Counted from the first letter of the stretch, positions 1 through 8,610 are shown. The stretch: 52,213 nt of DNA from Peribacillus deserti (GCF_002863585.1 NZ_PGUY01000057.1:1-52213); one strand, 5' to 3'. The notes: a model not told the origin generated them from the sequence alone. Numbers and translations are program-made.

Positions 1-190
1 GGTTGATTGGAACGTGAGGATGCTCGCTTTCCGCGGGGCGGGCGCTGAGCCTCCTCGGCTTCGCCTGTGGGGTCTCACCTGTCCCGCTGCTCCGGCAGGA
101 GTCTCGCACCTTACGTTCCAATCAACCTGTTTAACAATAGGGTTTGTTCACAGAACTATTAAAAAAACAACAATCTTTTAGAAAAGAGCC
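1..190 (-). repeat. Palindromic repeat family 1, copy A (cut by window start)
   Basis: The inner arms GGTTGATTGGAACGT (1-15) and ACGTTCCAATCAACC (113-127) are perfect inverted repeats around a GC-rich core. The right flank, rich in AACAA and TTTTAGAAAAGAGCC, ends at 190. Against the other copies this one is reversed and lacks its outer left end, which lies before base 1. There is no ORF inside. Confidence 0.85.
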
Positions 191-229
191 AAAAAAAAAG
201 AGCCTTCCTATAAAGAAAAGGCTCTTCAT
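191..229 (-). terminator. Rho-independent terminator of the His-rich gene
   Basis: On the minus strand AAGAGCC-TTT pairs with AAGGCTCTT around a short loop and is followed by a run of nine T. It lies just downstream of the stop of the His/Cys-rich gene. Confidence 0.8.
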
Positions 230-263
230 TGATACCGTTTTATCTGACTAGCAATAAACAGTA

Positions 264-608
264 TCAATAGAATCTGTGCTTGCGGCCATGCTTGCGCTTG
301 TGGTCGTGGCCATGCTTATGCTTACGCTTGCGCTTATGACCATGGTCGCGGTTATGGTTATCCTTGCAGCTATGGCAATGATCGCGATGGTGGTCATGGG
401 TGCACTTATGGCAATGATCATGATGATGGTCATGCCTGCACTTATGGCCATGATTGTGATGATGATCATCATGCCTGCAGCTCTGACAGTGACAGTTATG
501 TCTCTCTCCTTTTAAACATCTATAGAAACAAGTTTTAAAACTGTCATTGCTGGTCAGAGAAGGCTCATGACATTTTGCCCAGCAGCATCCAAAGTTATTA
601 TAACTCAT
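264..608 (-). CDS. His/Cys-rich small protein, putative metal-binding or spore-associated
   Basis: A 114-residue protein with no recognised catalytic domain. The first 40 residues hold scattered Cys (CCWAKC, CFYRC). From about residue 41 it is almost entirely His, Asp, Cys, Arg and Lys, with repeated blocks such as HDHHHDHCHKC and a basic C-terminus of KRK/KHKHGHDH type. Start is supported by GGAGGATGAAAAT before ATG, and a strong terminator follows. Bacillus spore-coat and metal-chaperone proteins can have such composition, so binding of Cu, Zn, Ni or Mn is a reasonable inference, but no family can be named. The antisense strand also gives an open hydrophobic frame; that is a codon artefact of the His/Asp repeats. 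The gene stands alone between repeat copies A and B. Confidence 0.7.
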   Translation of the reverse strand: MSYNNFGCCWAKCHEPSLTSNDSFKTCFYRCLKGERHNCHCQSCRHDDHHHNHGHKCRHDHHHDHCHKCTHDHHRDHCHSCKDNHNRDHGHKRKRKHKHGHDHKRKHGRKHRFY

Positions 609-883
609 ATTTTCATCCTCCTTTTTACTAGTAATTTATGACTTTGAATAACAAATAGAAACGGCTATATTCTCAGTCATAAAGCCTTTTTTTGATTAAT
701 AGCTGTAGAAATTACTATATAAAAAAGGAAGTGAAAATAGGGTTATGGCCAAGGGGAAAAAGAGGAACATTTTAGAGCAATAATGGTTGATGACGTTGTT
801 TCTAAAGGTTAAAAAGAATACCATTTAAGGGAAACACCTTAATAGACACATACCATTAATGAGACAAAAAGCAGATTTTAAAA

Positions 884-1277
884 TGTCCTTTTTCACAAAC
901 TTATTGCAATTGAACAAAGAGGTTGATTGGAACGTGAGGATGCTGGCTTTCATCGGGGCAGGCCGTTAGCCTCCTCGGATTCTTCTGCGGGGTCTCACCT
1001 GATGGAAAAGCGGAGGACGGTGCTTTTCTAAAAAAGCTTATATATAAACTCATAATGATGACTCTAACTCTTGGTGCATCCTAAATTCATTAGAAAAGCA
1101 GACACCTGATAAAGAAGACAGAAGCTTAGTCGCTATAGATGGATGGGCTTATGACTTAATGGTCTAAAGCCTTGTAGCTGGATCAAGGAGTCCCACACCT
1201 TACGCTCCGATCGACCCGATTTCAAAATATGTTTTCACAAAACTTATTAAAAAACAATAATTTTTTAGAATAGAGCC
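884..1277 (-). repeat. Palindromic repeat family 1, copy B, carrying a family 2 insertion
   Basis: Reversed copy. The GGTTGATTGGAACGTGAGG arm starts at 921, the opposite arm is degenerate (CTTACGCTCCGATCGACC near 1200-1217), and the outer end TTTTTTAGAATAGAGCC stops at 1277. The core is split by about 180 bp of family 2 sequence. With copy A and the His-rich gene this explains most of the stretch up to 1343; 609-883 shows no gene. Confidence 0.75.
1005..1182 (-). repeat. Palindromic repeat family 2, inserted in copy B
   Basis: It begins GAAAAGCGGAGGACGGTG (reverse complement of the CACCGTCCTCCGCTTTTC end seen near 43990). It contains ACACCTGATAAAGAAGACAG and AGCTTAGTCGC, which match in reverse the tail seen at 52150-52213. 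It sits at the same place in the family 1 core as the insertions near 43.8 and 52.05 kb. Confidence 0.7.
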
Positions 1278-1315
1278 TTTAAAATAGATACATTAGTCAT
1301 CTGTTATATAAAATA

Positions 1316-1340
1316 AACCGGCTCTTAAATTGAGCCGGTT
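1316..1340 (-). terminator. Terminator of the glnQHMP-like operon
   Basis: A perfect 9-bp stem AACCGGCTC / GAGCCGGTT with a 7-base loop, followed on the minus strand by TTTATTTTAT. It lies immediately after the last permease gene. Confidence 0.75.
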
Positions 1341-1343
1341 GAT

Positions 1344-2006
1344 CTAGCTTTGCTTTAGCTCTAATCTTCGTGCAATAAGAGATAAAGCATAATTCACAAT
1401 GAAATACATGAATGCTATAAGTACAAATACTGGTATTACGTAAGACCCTTTTTGAGCATAAATGATCTGTCCGTTATGCAATAAATCCGGCAGGGCAATG
1501 ACTACAGCGAGGGATGTATCCTTCAGCAGAGAAATGAATTGGCTGACAATCGGCGGTACCATTCTTCTTAAAGCCTGAGGCAAAACAATGTAGCGTAACG
1601 TTTGTACGTAATTCAAGCCAGATGAACGGCCTGCTTCAATCTGCCCTTTCTCAATTGAATTTAGACCGCTTCGGATTATTTCTGCAAGCATAGCAGATTC
1701 AAAAACAGTCAAGGCTGCAATGGCTGCTGTTGTAATTTCCATCTCAATCCCGATTTCCGGCAGTGCGAAATAAGTGAAGAAGATGATAAGCAGCAGCGGA
1801 AGATTTCGGATCGTTTCAACTATTACCGCAAGTATATGTGAAACAACAGGTATTTTCGCATACCTCAGTACCCCGATAATGCCTCCAATAATGAAGCTGA
1901 GCACGATTGAAATCGCAGCGACTTTTAAAGTGACCCAAAAGCCCTCTAACAAAAACTTGAAATGGTCGAGTGTGTATACTTCAACGAATGATGCAAAAAA
2001 ATCCAT
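1344..2006 (-). CDS. glnP: Polar amino acid ABC transporter permease (GlnP-like)
   Basis: Integral membrane subunit of a polar amino acid importer, 220 residues with about five hydrophobic segments. The HisM/ArtM-type permease loop is clear: an EAA-like segment around QIEAGRSSGLNYVQTLRYIVLPQALR, which contacts the ATPase. ATG follows GAGGAGGT at a good distance. It is the last gene of a four-gene minus-strand operon (ATPase, binding protein, permease, permease) whose order matches B. subtilis glnQ-glnH-glnM-glnP. It is 12 bases from the preceding permease, with which it should form the heterodimeric pore. Substrate, glutamine or glutamate, is assigned by analogy only. Confidence 0.85.
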   Translation of the reverse strand: MDFFASFVEVYTLDHFKFLLEGFWVTLKVAAISIVLSFIIGGIIGVLRYAKIPVVSHILAVIVETIRNLPLLLIIFFTYFALPEIGIEMEITTAAIAALTVFESAMLAEIIRSGLNSIEKGQIEAGRSSGLNYVQTLRYIVLPQALRRMVPPIVSQFISLLKDTSLAVVIALPDLLHNGQIIYAQKGSYVIPVFVLIAFMYFIVNYALSLIARRLELKQS

Positions 2007-2018
2007 TTATGGACCTCC

Positions 2019-2657
2019 TCAATTGCTTCTGGCCAGGCGTTTTTCGAGATAACCTACGCCAAAGCTCAGAGGGATCGTTAATATTAAATAAAATAAACCT
2101 ACAAAGATATATGTATCAAAAGGTGAGAATGTCTTTGAATTTACTAGATCACCATGATACATTAGATCTCCTCCCGCAACTACAGCCAATAAAGATGAGT
2201 TTTTTACCAGGTTGATAAATTGATTGCCTAGTGGAGGTATAACAATTTTAATAGCCTGGGGGAGTATGATCAATCTCATAGCCTGTCCATAGCTCAATCC
2301 TGAAGATCGTGCTGCTTCCATCTGTCCTTTTGGGACTGACATAATCCCGGCCCTGATTGCTTCCGCGATGAAAGCCGCTGTATAGATGGTCAAGCCTATC
2401 GTACCAGCTGTCATCCCGCCAAAGTTGCCGGCTAGGTAAGTGAAGAAGACGATAACTAACACCGGTATGTTACGGATGAATTCCACATACGCGGTACCAA
2501 GCCAATTTATCGGTTTTAAAGGGGCAATACGCATCACTGCAATAATGGTTCCCAATATAAAGCTGCATAATAAAGAAATTAAACTGGCATAAATGGTTAT
2601 TTTAAATCCTTCAATATATGAATCGATGTTATCTGTCAGTATAGAGAAATCCAGCAA
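2019..2657 (-). CDS. glnM: Polar amino acid ABC transporter permease (GlnM-like)
   Basis: The 212-residue partner of the downstream permease. It has the EAA loop QMEAARSSGLSYGQAMRLII near residues 134-153 and several membrane segments. The start codon is TTG, chosen because TAGGAGGAG lies at proper spacing upstream and the N-terminus then matches the family length. The 82-base gap to the binding-protein gene has no strong terminator, so one transcript is likely. Family role: half of the translocation pore in the cytoplasmic membrane. Confidence 0.85.
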   Translation of the reverse strand: MLDFSILTDNIDSYIEGFKITIYASLISLLCSFILGTIIAVMRIAPLKPINWLGTAYVEFIRNIPVLVIVFFTYLAGNFGGMTAGTIGLTIYTAAFIAEAIRAGIMSVPKGQMEAARSSGLSYGQAMRLIILPQAIKIVIPPLGNQFINLVKNSSLLAVVAGGDLMYHGDLVNSKTFSPFDTYIFVGLFYLILTIPLSFGVGYLEKRLARSN

Positions 2658-2739
2658 ACGATCTCCTCCTAATTAATAGGATGGGGAGGGCCGTGTAACA
2701 AAGGGACCTCTGCCCATCCTGACAAAAAAGCTGTATTAA

Positions 2740-3543
2740 TTATTTTTCTTTAATCCACTTGCTCTTAATTTCATCATACTTCCCTGAGTCCTTCAGGCTT
2801 TTTAATGCTTTATTCAGCTCGTCAACAAGCTCTTTGTTACCTTTCTTAACAGCAATGCCATACGGTTCTTCCGTGAATGTTCCGCCCACTAACTCATAGG
2901 ATGGATCTTCTTCAGCCATACCATAAAGGATCGCATCGTCTGTCGTTAATGCATCACCTTTTCCGGATTTTAATGCAGTAAAGGCTTCTGCATAGTTTTC
3001 GTATTCCAGTACTTCTGTTTCGGGTGCTTTTTCACGAATGTTGACTGCTGATGTAGAGCCTTTAACAGCGAGCACTTTTGTTCCTTTTTTCAAGTCATCA
3101 AGACCTTGGATTTTACTGCCCTTTTTCACCAAAAGGGATTGACCGGCATCAAAGTACACATCTGTGAAATCTACTTCTTTTTTACGCTCCTCGTTGATTG
3201 TCATCGTAGCGACGACCGCATCAACCTTCCCGTTGTTCAGCAGTCCAACCCTCGTTTTAGAAGTAACTTCTTTATATTCAGGTTTAACATCAGAGCCGAA
3301 CATTTCTTCAGCCAATGCTTTCGATAGGTCAATATCAAATCCTTCAACTTTTCCCGTTGAAGGATTCTTCAATCCAAATAAACGGGTATCGTGCTTTACA
3401 CCAAATACAATTTTCTTTTGATCTTTAATCTGTGCAAGGACATCCTTGCTGTCTTCTTTTTCCCCGCCTCCGCATGCGGCCAGCATAAGTGCAGCCATTG
3501 ATGTTACGAGAGCCATCTTAAAAAGCTTTTTGTTCTTGAACAT
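2740..3543 (-). CDS. glnH: Amino acid ABC transporter substrate-binding lipoprotein (GlnH-like)
   Basis: A 267-residue extracellular receptor anchored as a lipoprotein: signal peptide with lipobox LAAC, so Cys24 should be the lipidated residue, followed by a GGGEKED linker. The rest is a type 2 periplasmic-binding fold (SBP_bac_3), recognisable from KIVFGVKHDTRLFG, GFDIDLSKALAEEMF and VDFTDVYFDAGQSLLV. AGGGGGT precedes ATG. The gene lies between the ATPase and the permeases, as in B. subtilis glnH. The ligand is probably glutamine or another polar amino acid; the sequence alone does not settle which. Confidence 0.88.
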   Translation of the reverse strand: MFKNKKLFKMALVTSMAALMLAACGGGEKEDSKDVLAQIKDQKKIVFGVKHDTRLFGLKNPSTGKVEGFDIDLSKALAEEMFGSDVKPEYKEVTSKTRVGLLNNGKVDAVVATMTINEERKKEVDFTDVYFDAGQSLLVKKGSKIQGLDDLKKGTKVLAVKGSTSAVNIREKAPETEVLEYENYAEAFTALKSGKGDALTTDDAILYGMAEEDPSYELVGGTFTEEPYGIAVKKGNKELVDELNKALKSLKDSGKYDEIKSKWIKEK

Positions 3544-3557
3544 TTTTTTACCCCCTA

Positions 3558-4286
3558 TTAATGATTTAATATACGGCTGAGAAATAAGCGTGCACGCTCT
3601 TCACGCGGATTCGCATAAAACTCAGCCGGAATTGCTTCTTCCAGGATCCGGCCTTCATCGATGAACACAATCCGGTCGGCAACTTCCCTCGCAAAACCCA
3701 TTTCGTGGGTTACCACGACCATCGTCATTCCTTCTTTGGCAAGGGTCTTCATGACATCAAGAACCTCGCCGATCATTTCCGGATCGAGTGCTGAGGTTGG
3801 CTCGTCAAAGAGCATAACTTCCGGTTTCATGGCAAGTCCGCGTGCAATTGCCACACGCTGCTGCTGACCGCCTGACAGCTGGGAAGGATAAGAGTCTGCC
3901 TTATCCAGTATTCCTACTTTGTCGAGATAATGCCTGGCGGTTTCCTTAGCTTCCTTATCCGAAAGGCCCAGTACCTTTACAGGAGCAAGAGTGATATTTT
4001 CGAGAACGGTTTTGTGTGGATATAAATGAAAGTGCTGAAAGACCATTCCGATATTTCGGCGAAGCTTATTGATATCTGTCTTTTTATCACCTACCGAAAT
4101 GCCATTTACGGTGAGACTTCCATCAGATATGGATTCCAGGTGATTGATACAGCGTAGCAGAGTGCTTTTCCCCGAACCGGATGGCCCTATAACCACTACT
4201 ACTTCACCCTTATTAATTTTGAGATTAATATCTTTTAAGACTTGAAAGTCCCCATAAAACTTATTTACATGGCTAAATTCAATCAT
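3558..4286 (-). CDS. glnQ: Amino acid ABC transporter ATP-binding protein (GlnQ-like)
   Basis: ATPase of the importer. Walker A is GPSGSGKST, the ABC signature LSGGQQQR, Walker [13 protein letters not shown], and the switch His lies in [11 protein letters not shown] longer reading frame extends to 4337, but ATG at 4286 is preferred: it follows CGGAGGTCAGGG and gives 242 residues beginning [12 protein letters not shown], the usual GlnQ length. It is first in the operon. The AT-rich upstream region contains a possible TnrA/GlnR-like site, listed separately. Confidence 0.9.
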   Translation of the reverse strand: MIEFSHVNKFYGDFQVLKDINLKINKGEVVVVIGPSGSGKSTLLRCINHLESISDGSLTVNGISVGDKKTDINKLRRNIGMVFQHFHLYPHKTVLENITLAPVKVLGLSDKEAKETARHYLDKVGILDKADSYPSQLSGGQQQRVAIARGLAMKPEVMLFDEPTSALDPEMIGEVLDVMKTLAKEGMTMVVVTHEMGFAREVADRIVFIDEGRILEEAIPAEFYANPREERARLFLSRILNH

Positions 4287-4328
4287 CCCTGACCTCCGAT
4301 ATAAAACGTAGTTATATGTATGTGATTG

Positions 4329-4345
4329 TGTTATCAAAAATTTCA
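4329..4345 (-). promoter_or_regulatory. Possible TnrA/GlnR-type box upstream of glnQ
   Basis: On the minus strand TGAAATTTTTGATAACA resembles the TGTNA-N7-TNACA consensus: the second half-site is intact and the first has one mismatch. It lies only 43 bases before the glnQ start, close for an activator site. Suggestive only. Confidence 0.3.
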
Positions 4346-4556
4346 GAATTAATTAAATTATAAGATATGATTTGTAAATTAGTCAAATTACGACAGAAAT
4401 TTATATGATTTTTTTATACACAGATTAGAAAATGCAGGTAATACAAAATTATTAAATTTAAATTTCACGATGTTTTATTAGTAGATTGAAGGAAGGGGGA
4501 GAAGGATAAAAGAAATTTTTGAGCCTGCTTTTTTAACTATAAATTTTATGGCATTA

Positions 4557-4592
4557 AAAAAGCTTGCAGAGGAGAGACTCTCTACAAGCTTT
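4557..4592 (-). terminator. Terminator of the siderophore-binding protein gene
   Basis: On the minus strand AAAGCTTG-TAGAG pairs with CTCTG-CAAGCTTT and runs into TTTTTT. It starts about ten bases after the stop codon. Confidence 0.8.
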
Positions 4593-4602
4593 CGAATTAG
4601 AA

Positions 4603-5550
4603 TTATTTAGTAAGCGATGTTGTTATTTGATCGATTGTAAGCTCATTGGCAATGACACCATTTATAGTCCAATGGCTCGGATCTTCCATGTTATAGACAT
4701 TACCCTGCTTAGAGGCTTTAAGACCCTTAAAAACAGAGCTTTGCTGAAGCTTTTTCAGGCCTGTCTCTCCTGGTTTGCTGATAAGGAATAAATGATCAGC
4801 ATCAAGCTCGGATAGAGATTCGAGCGACAATGGCTGCCAGCTGGCTTTTGGCACAGGCAATTTTTTCACCATCTCAGGCTGGGCAACACCCAAATCTCCG
4901 TATAACACGTTTCCGGCAAACCTGGTAGATTCAAACAGGTAATACTGATCTCCGGCAATCCAGATCATAGCTGCAGATTGACTGCCGATGGCCTGTTTAA
5001 TATCTTCGGAAGCCTTTTTTGTTTTTTCCTGATATTCGGCAAGTTTATCTTTTGCTTCTTTTTCTTTTCCAGTGATCTGACCCATAATTTCAAGCTGTTT
5101 CTTCCAGTCAGAGCTGTCTTCGTTTTTGAAGACATAAGTTGGAGCGATTTTTTTATATTCTTCATATTGTCCTTTTTGAATAGAAGCACTTGAACTGAAG
5201 ATAATCAAGTCAGGATTTGCTTCGATGGTCTGTTCAAGAGGGAGGTCCCAGCTGATTTTTGGCACATCCTTAAGATCTTTCTGAAGATAATCCAGAACCG
5301 AGGCCCCGATAGACCATTGTGCTGCGGGAGTAATTCCAAGCGCAACCAGAGAATCTTCCATATATGGAGCCAAAATGTTTTTGGTATCAGCAGGGATCGT
5401 CACTTTACCCATTGCATCTGTTAATGTTTTTTCTTTTGCCGGCTCCGTCTTTGATTTGTCAGTATCAGATGTATTCCCACAGGCCGCCAAGAGCATGAGT
5501 ATGCTGAGCAGCGCTGTAAGGAACCCTATACTTTTTTTATGTAAGCGCAA
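4603..5550 (-). CDS. Iron(III)-hydroxamate siderophore-binding lipoprotein
   Basis: A 315-residue receptor of the FecB/FhuD class that should capture ferric siderophore outside the membrane. The signal peptide ends in the lipobox LAAC with Cys24. The mature part has the paired-lobe helical-backbone binding fold: DAMGKVTIPADTKNILAP, then WDLPLEQTIEANPDLII, then a long charged helix, then the C-terminal lobe. Start is TTG at 5550, with AAGGAGG nine bases upstream. The gene is divergent from two permease genes, the same arrangement as B. subtilis yfiY against yfiZ-yfhA (a schizokinen/arthrobactin system). A Fur box overlaps its -10. Hydroxamate specificity is inferred from family resemblance. 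Confidence 0.85.
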   Translation of the reverse strand: MRLHKKSIGFLTALLSILMLLAACGNTSDTDKSKTEPAKEKTLTDAMGKVTIPADTKNILAPYMEDSLVALGITPAAQWSIGASVLDYLQKDLKDVPKISWDLPLEQTIEANPDLIIFSSSASIQKGQYEEYKKIAPTYVFKNEDSSDWKKQLEIMGQITGKEKEAKDKLAEYQEKTKKASEDIKQAIGSQSAAMIWIAGDQYYLFESTRFAGNVLYGDLGVAQPEMVKKLPVPKASWQPLSLESLSELDADHLFLISKPGETGLKKLQQSSVFKGLKASKQGNVYNMEDPSHWTINGVIANELTIDQITTSLTK

Positions 5551-5588
5551 CGTTATTTTCCTCCTTATGAATTTAGCTGTTTATGAAA

Positions 5589-5617
5589 ATGATAATCATT
5601 ATCAAGGAAAAAGTCAA
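5589..5617 (-). promoter_or_regulatory. Sigma-A promoter of the siderophore-binding protein gene
   Basis: On the minus strand TTGACT (5617-5612), a 17-bp spacer and TATCAT (5594-5589), correctly placed for the TTG start at 5550. Confidence 0.65.
5590..5604. promoter_or_regulatory. Fur box (perfect 7-1-7)
   Basis: TGATAATCATTATCA is an exact TGATAAT-N-ATTATCA palindrome. It overlaps the -10 of the minus-strand promoter, so iron-loaded Fur should block the binding-protein gene. Confidence 0.9.
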
Positions 5618-5665
5618 TAGAACCGCTAAATATACTGGTAATTGATGATATTTCATCAATAAACC

Positions 5666-5694
5666 TTGAAACAATGTTAATATAATCATATACT
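5666..5694 (+). promoter_or_regulatory. Sigma-A promoter of the siderophore permease operon
   Basis: TTGAAA (5666-5671), 17-bp spacer, TATACT (5689-5694). The expected start of transcription, near 5700, lies just before the second Fur box. Confidence 0.65.
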
Positions 5695-5703
5695 TAAAGA
5701 CAT

Positions 5704-5718
5704 TGAAAATGGTTCTCA
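5704..5718. promoter_or_regulatory. Second Fur box
   Basis: TGAAAATGGTTCTCA matches the 7-1-7 consensus at most positions. It lies just downstream of the plus-strand -10, so the divergent operon appears to have its own iron control. Confidence 0.7.
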
Positions 5719-5753
5719 TTCATTAATTTATACTTATATAAAGAGGTAGAAAT

Positions 5754-6791
5754 GTGGTAAGAAACCCTAATAATTACACTAGTTCCCCAGCAGGACGGGG
5801 ACTGCGGGCTGGTCTTGTACTATCAGCCGGGAGCGCTGCTGTTTTGTTTGCGCTTGCAGTTTCTATCGTGTATGGCACAACTCATATAGGCACTGGTACG
5901 GTGTGGCAGGCGCTTGTTGATTTTAATCCCGATAGCACTCAGCATCAGGTAATCAGAGAAATTCGGCTCCCGAGAGCGTTGACAGCCGCCCTAGTAGGAG
6001 CGTTTTTGGCGCTTTCTGGAGCGATTATGCAGGCGTTGACCCGAAATCCGCTTGCCGAGCCTTCTTTGCTGGGAATCTCCTATGGTGCTGCTCTTGCACT
6101 TGTCATTGCACTTTCTATGTTCCCTGGGATTTCCTCATCTGGTTCTGTCCTCGTATCGATGGCCGGTGCAGGCCTCACGGTTCTCCTTGTTTTCTCTTTG
6201 GCCGCTGTTTCAAAAGGCGGGATCGCTCCTGTTAAGCTGGCTCTCGCAGGAGTGGCGATCGGCATGTTTTTAAGTTCTTTAACATCGGTCATTGCCATTC
6301 ATTTTGATGTGTCGAAAGAATTGAGCTTCTGGTATGCAGGAAGTATAGCGGGTGCTGGCTGGGGCGGTGTGAAAATCCTGCTGACAGCCGGCATTTTTGG
6401 GATCCTGATCGTCATCCTGCTTGCCCGCTCATTAACCCTGCTTAATCTTGGAGCAGAAGTTACAAAAGGACTTGGTATAAATGTGAGGCTGGTAAATGGT
6501 CTCGGTGTTCTGGCTGTTCTTATGCTTACAGGAAGTTCGGTAGCGATTGCAGGGACAGTGGCATTTGCAGGGCTGGTCATCCCGCATATCAGCCGCATGC
6601 TGATCGGGCCTGACTATAGGTATATTCTGCCGGTATCAGCGGTACTTGGCAGTCTGCTTCTTGTACTTGGGGATATCGGGGCAAGAATGATCAACTCACC
6701 CTATGAAACACCAATAGGTGTAATTACTGCTGCTGTAGGCGTACCATTTTTTCTATATCTAGTCAGAAGTGGAAGGGGCAGATTCTCATAA
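5754..6791 (+). CDS. Siderophore ABC transporter permease, FecCD family (first)
   Basis: A 345-residue polytopic membrane protein of the BtuC/FecCD family, with about ten membrane segments. Family signatures visible are IREIRLPRALTAALVGA, GAIMQALTRNPLAEPSLLGI, and GTVAFAGLVIPHISRMLIGPD near the C-terminus, the ATPase-coupling region. GTG at 5754 is the only suitable start after AAGAGGT; an overlapping ATG two bases earlier hits a stop at once. It begins an iron-repressed operon with a second permease, an ATPase and a reductase, and pairs with the next gene to make the pore. Confidence 0.88.
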   Translation: MVRNPNNYTSSPAGRGLRAGLVLSAGSAAVLFALAVSIVYGTTHIGTGTVWQALVDFNPDSTQHQVIREIRLPRALTAALVGAFLALSGAIMQALTRNPLAEPSLLGISYGAALALVIALSMFPGISSSGSVLVSMAGAGLTVLLVFSLAAVSKGGIAPVKLALAGVAIGMFLSSLTSVIAIHFDVSKELSFWYAGSIAGAGWGGVKILLTAGIFGILIVILLARSLTLLNLGAEVTKGLGINVRLVNGLGVLAVLMLTGSSVAIAGTVAFAGLVIPHISRMLIGPDYRYILPVSAVLGSLLLVLGDIGARMINSPYETPIGVITAAVGVPFFLYLVRSGRGRFS

Positions 6792-6796
6792 AAAGC

Positions 6797-7798
6797 ATGC
6801 AAGCCAGGTTTAAATGGAGTACATTCATCCTGCTTGTACTCCTTGCACTTTCCTGCCTTCTCAGTTTGAATCTTGGTGCGGTCTCTATCAAACCATTGGA
6901 AGTGCTTCAAACCTTTATTGGAAATGGTTCAGAAAAACAGGAATTAATATTATTTCAGTTTCGTCTTCCTGGCATTATTCTGGCGATTATGGTTGGTGCT
7001 GGAATGGCTGTATCAGGAACGATTCTGCAAAGCATTACACGCAATGACCTGGCTGATCCCGGAATACTTGGAATTAATGCAGGGTCAGGCCTGGCTGTTG
7101 TTATTTATATTACTTTTTTTCAGACAGCCGCAGGAGGGCTTACCTTATTAAGTACTTATATCCTGCCGCTGTTTGCTTTCTTGGGTGCCGTTATGACAGG
7201 CGGGCTGATTATGTTCCTTGCCTGGAAAAGGGGAATAGAATCCATCCGTCTGATCCTCGTTGGCATCGGTGTCAACGCAGGGCTGAGTGCTTTTATCATC
7301 GCTTTACAGCTAAGGCTTGATCCGCATGATTTTGTAAAGGCGATGGTGTGGCTTTCCGGAGATTTATGGGCAAAGCAATGGTCTTATGTATGGGCCCTTC
7401 TGCCGTGGTTTACCATCTTACTGCTGGCGGCACTGCTTAAATCCCATACGCTGAATATTTTACAATTAGGAACGCAGATCACTACAGCACTGGGAATCCG
7501 TTCTCTTTGGGAACGAATGCTGCTGCTATTGACTGCTGTGTCGCTGGCCGGATTGGGTGTCGCTGCAGGAGGAGGCATCGCCTTTTTAGGAATGATTGCC
7601 CCTCACATTTCACGCAGGCTCGTCGGCCCTAAGCATCAAGTGTTAATACCGACGGCTGCTTTGATTGGAGCGATCATCTTAATCTTGGCAGATACAATCG
7701 GAAAGAATGTACTGTCGCCAACACAGATTCCAGCAGGGCTGGTTGTGGCCATTGTAAGCGTTCCATACTTTGTGTTTTTACTAATGAAATCCAAATAA
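6797..7798 (+). CDS. Siderophore ABC transporter permease, FecCD family (second)
   Basis: A 333-residue paralogue of the preceding permease. Motifs in order: FQFRLPGIILAIMVGAGMAVSG, GTILQSITRNDLADPGILGI, and GIAFLGMIAPHISRRLVGPK. It begins five bases after the previous stop and has no strong ribosome binding site of its own, only a GGAAGGGGC upstream inside the previous gene, so translational coupling is likely. Heterodimers of two FecCD permeases are the rule for yfiZ/yfhA, fhuB/fhuG and feuB/feuC systems. Confidence 0.88.
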   Translation: MQARFKWSTFILLVLLALSCLLSLNLGAVSIKPLEVLQTFIGNGSEKQELILFQFRLPGIILAIMVGAGMAVSGTILQSITRNDLADPGILGINAGSGLAVVIYITFFQTAAGGLTLLSTYILPLFAFLGAVMTGGLIMFLAWKRGIESIRLILVGIGVNAGLSAFIIALQLRLDPHDFVKAMVWLSGDLWAKQWSYVWALLPWFTILLLAALLKSHTLNILQLGTQITTALGIRSLWERMLLLLTAVSLAGLGVAAGGGIAFLGMIAPHISRRLVGPKHQVLIPTAALIGAIILILADTIGKNVLSPTQIPAGLVVAIVSVPYFVFLLMKSK

Positions 7799-7811
7799 GG
7801 AGGATGAGCGG

Positions 7812-8597
7812 ATGAACTCTCTGTCAACAGAACACTTAACAATTGGCTATGAAGAGCGGATTATTGTGCGGGATCTCAACCTGGAAATAGTACCTGGCAA
7901 AATCACCGCAATAATCGGGCCGAATGGCTGCGGAAAATCTACAATTCTTAAAACAATGGCAAGGCTTCATCCGGCATCATCCGGCGCCATCTATCTGGAC
8001 GGTAAATTGATCCATAAAACCCCAACCAAAGAAATAGCAAAAAAATTAGCCATTCTGCCGCAGTCACCTGAAGCTCCTGAAGGCCTGACTGTTTACGAAT
8101 TAATCTCTTATGGCCGTACACCCCATCAATCCGGTTTATCCCGATTGAAGGAACACGATCAGCAGATGATTGAGTGGGCACTAGAGGTTACCGGATTAAA
8201 ACAGCTGCAAAATCAGGCTGTCGATACTCTTTCCGGCGGTCAAAGGCAGCGTGCATGGATTGCCATGTCCATTGCCCAGGAAACGGATTTGCTGCTGCTG
8301 GATGAACCAACAACGTACCTGGATTTAGCCCATCAGCTTGAAGTGCTGCATCTTTTGGAAAAATTAAATCGTGAAGATAATAGGACGATTATTATGGTGA
8401 TTCATGATTTAAATCAGGCAGCGCGTTTTGCAGATCATCTTATAGCTTTAAAGCAGGGGGAAATTATCAAACAAGGTCCACCCGAAGAAGTGATTAACTC
8501 AGATATCCTGAGACAGGTATTTAATATTGAAACAGACATTGTGACAGACCGCCGGACAGGAAAACCGGCTATGCTTTCGTATGAATTAATTAAGTAA
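7812..8597 (+). CDS. Iron-siderophore ABC transporter ATP-binding protein (FecE/YusV-like)
   Basis: A 261-residue ATPase with Walker A GPNGCGKST, signature LSGGQRQRAW, Walker B LLLLDEPTTYLDL and switch His in VIHDLNQAARF. These are typical of the Fe-siderophore and B12 ABC subfamily. AAGGAGGATGAGCGG precedes ATG. B. subtilis supplies the ATPase for its yfiYZ/yfhA system from a separate locus (yusV); here it sits inside the operon, making the cassette self-contained. Confidence 0.9.
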   Translation: MNSLSTEHLTIGYEERIIVRDLNLEIVPGKITAIIGPNGCGKSTILKTMARLHPASSGAIYLDGKLIHKTPTKEIAKKLAILPQSPEAPEGLTVYELISYGRTPHQSGLSRLKEHDQQMIEWALEVTGLKQLQNQAVDTLSGGQRQRAWIAMSIAQETDLLLLDEPTTYLDLAHQLEVLHLLEKLNREDNRTIIMVIHDLNQAARFADHLIALKQGEIIKQGPPEEVINSDILRQVFNIETDIVTDRRTGKPAMLSYELIK

Positions 8598-8610
8598 AGG
8601 CGGAGTGAGA

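Noticed and set aside
276-515. Open hydrophobic frame on the plus strand opposite the His-rich gene
   Set aside because: It is the antisense of CAT/GAC-type codons (ATG, GTC). The minus-strand gene has the ribosome binding site and terminator.
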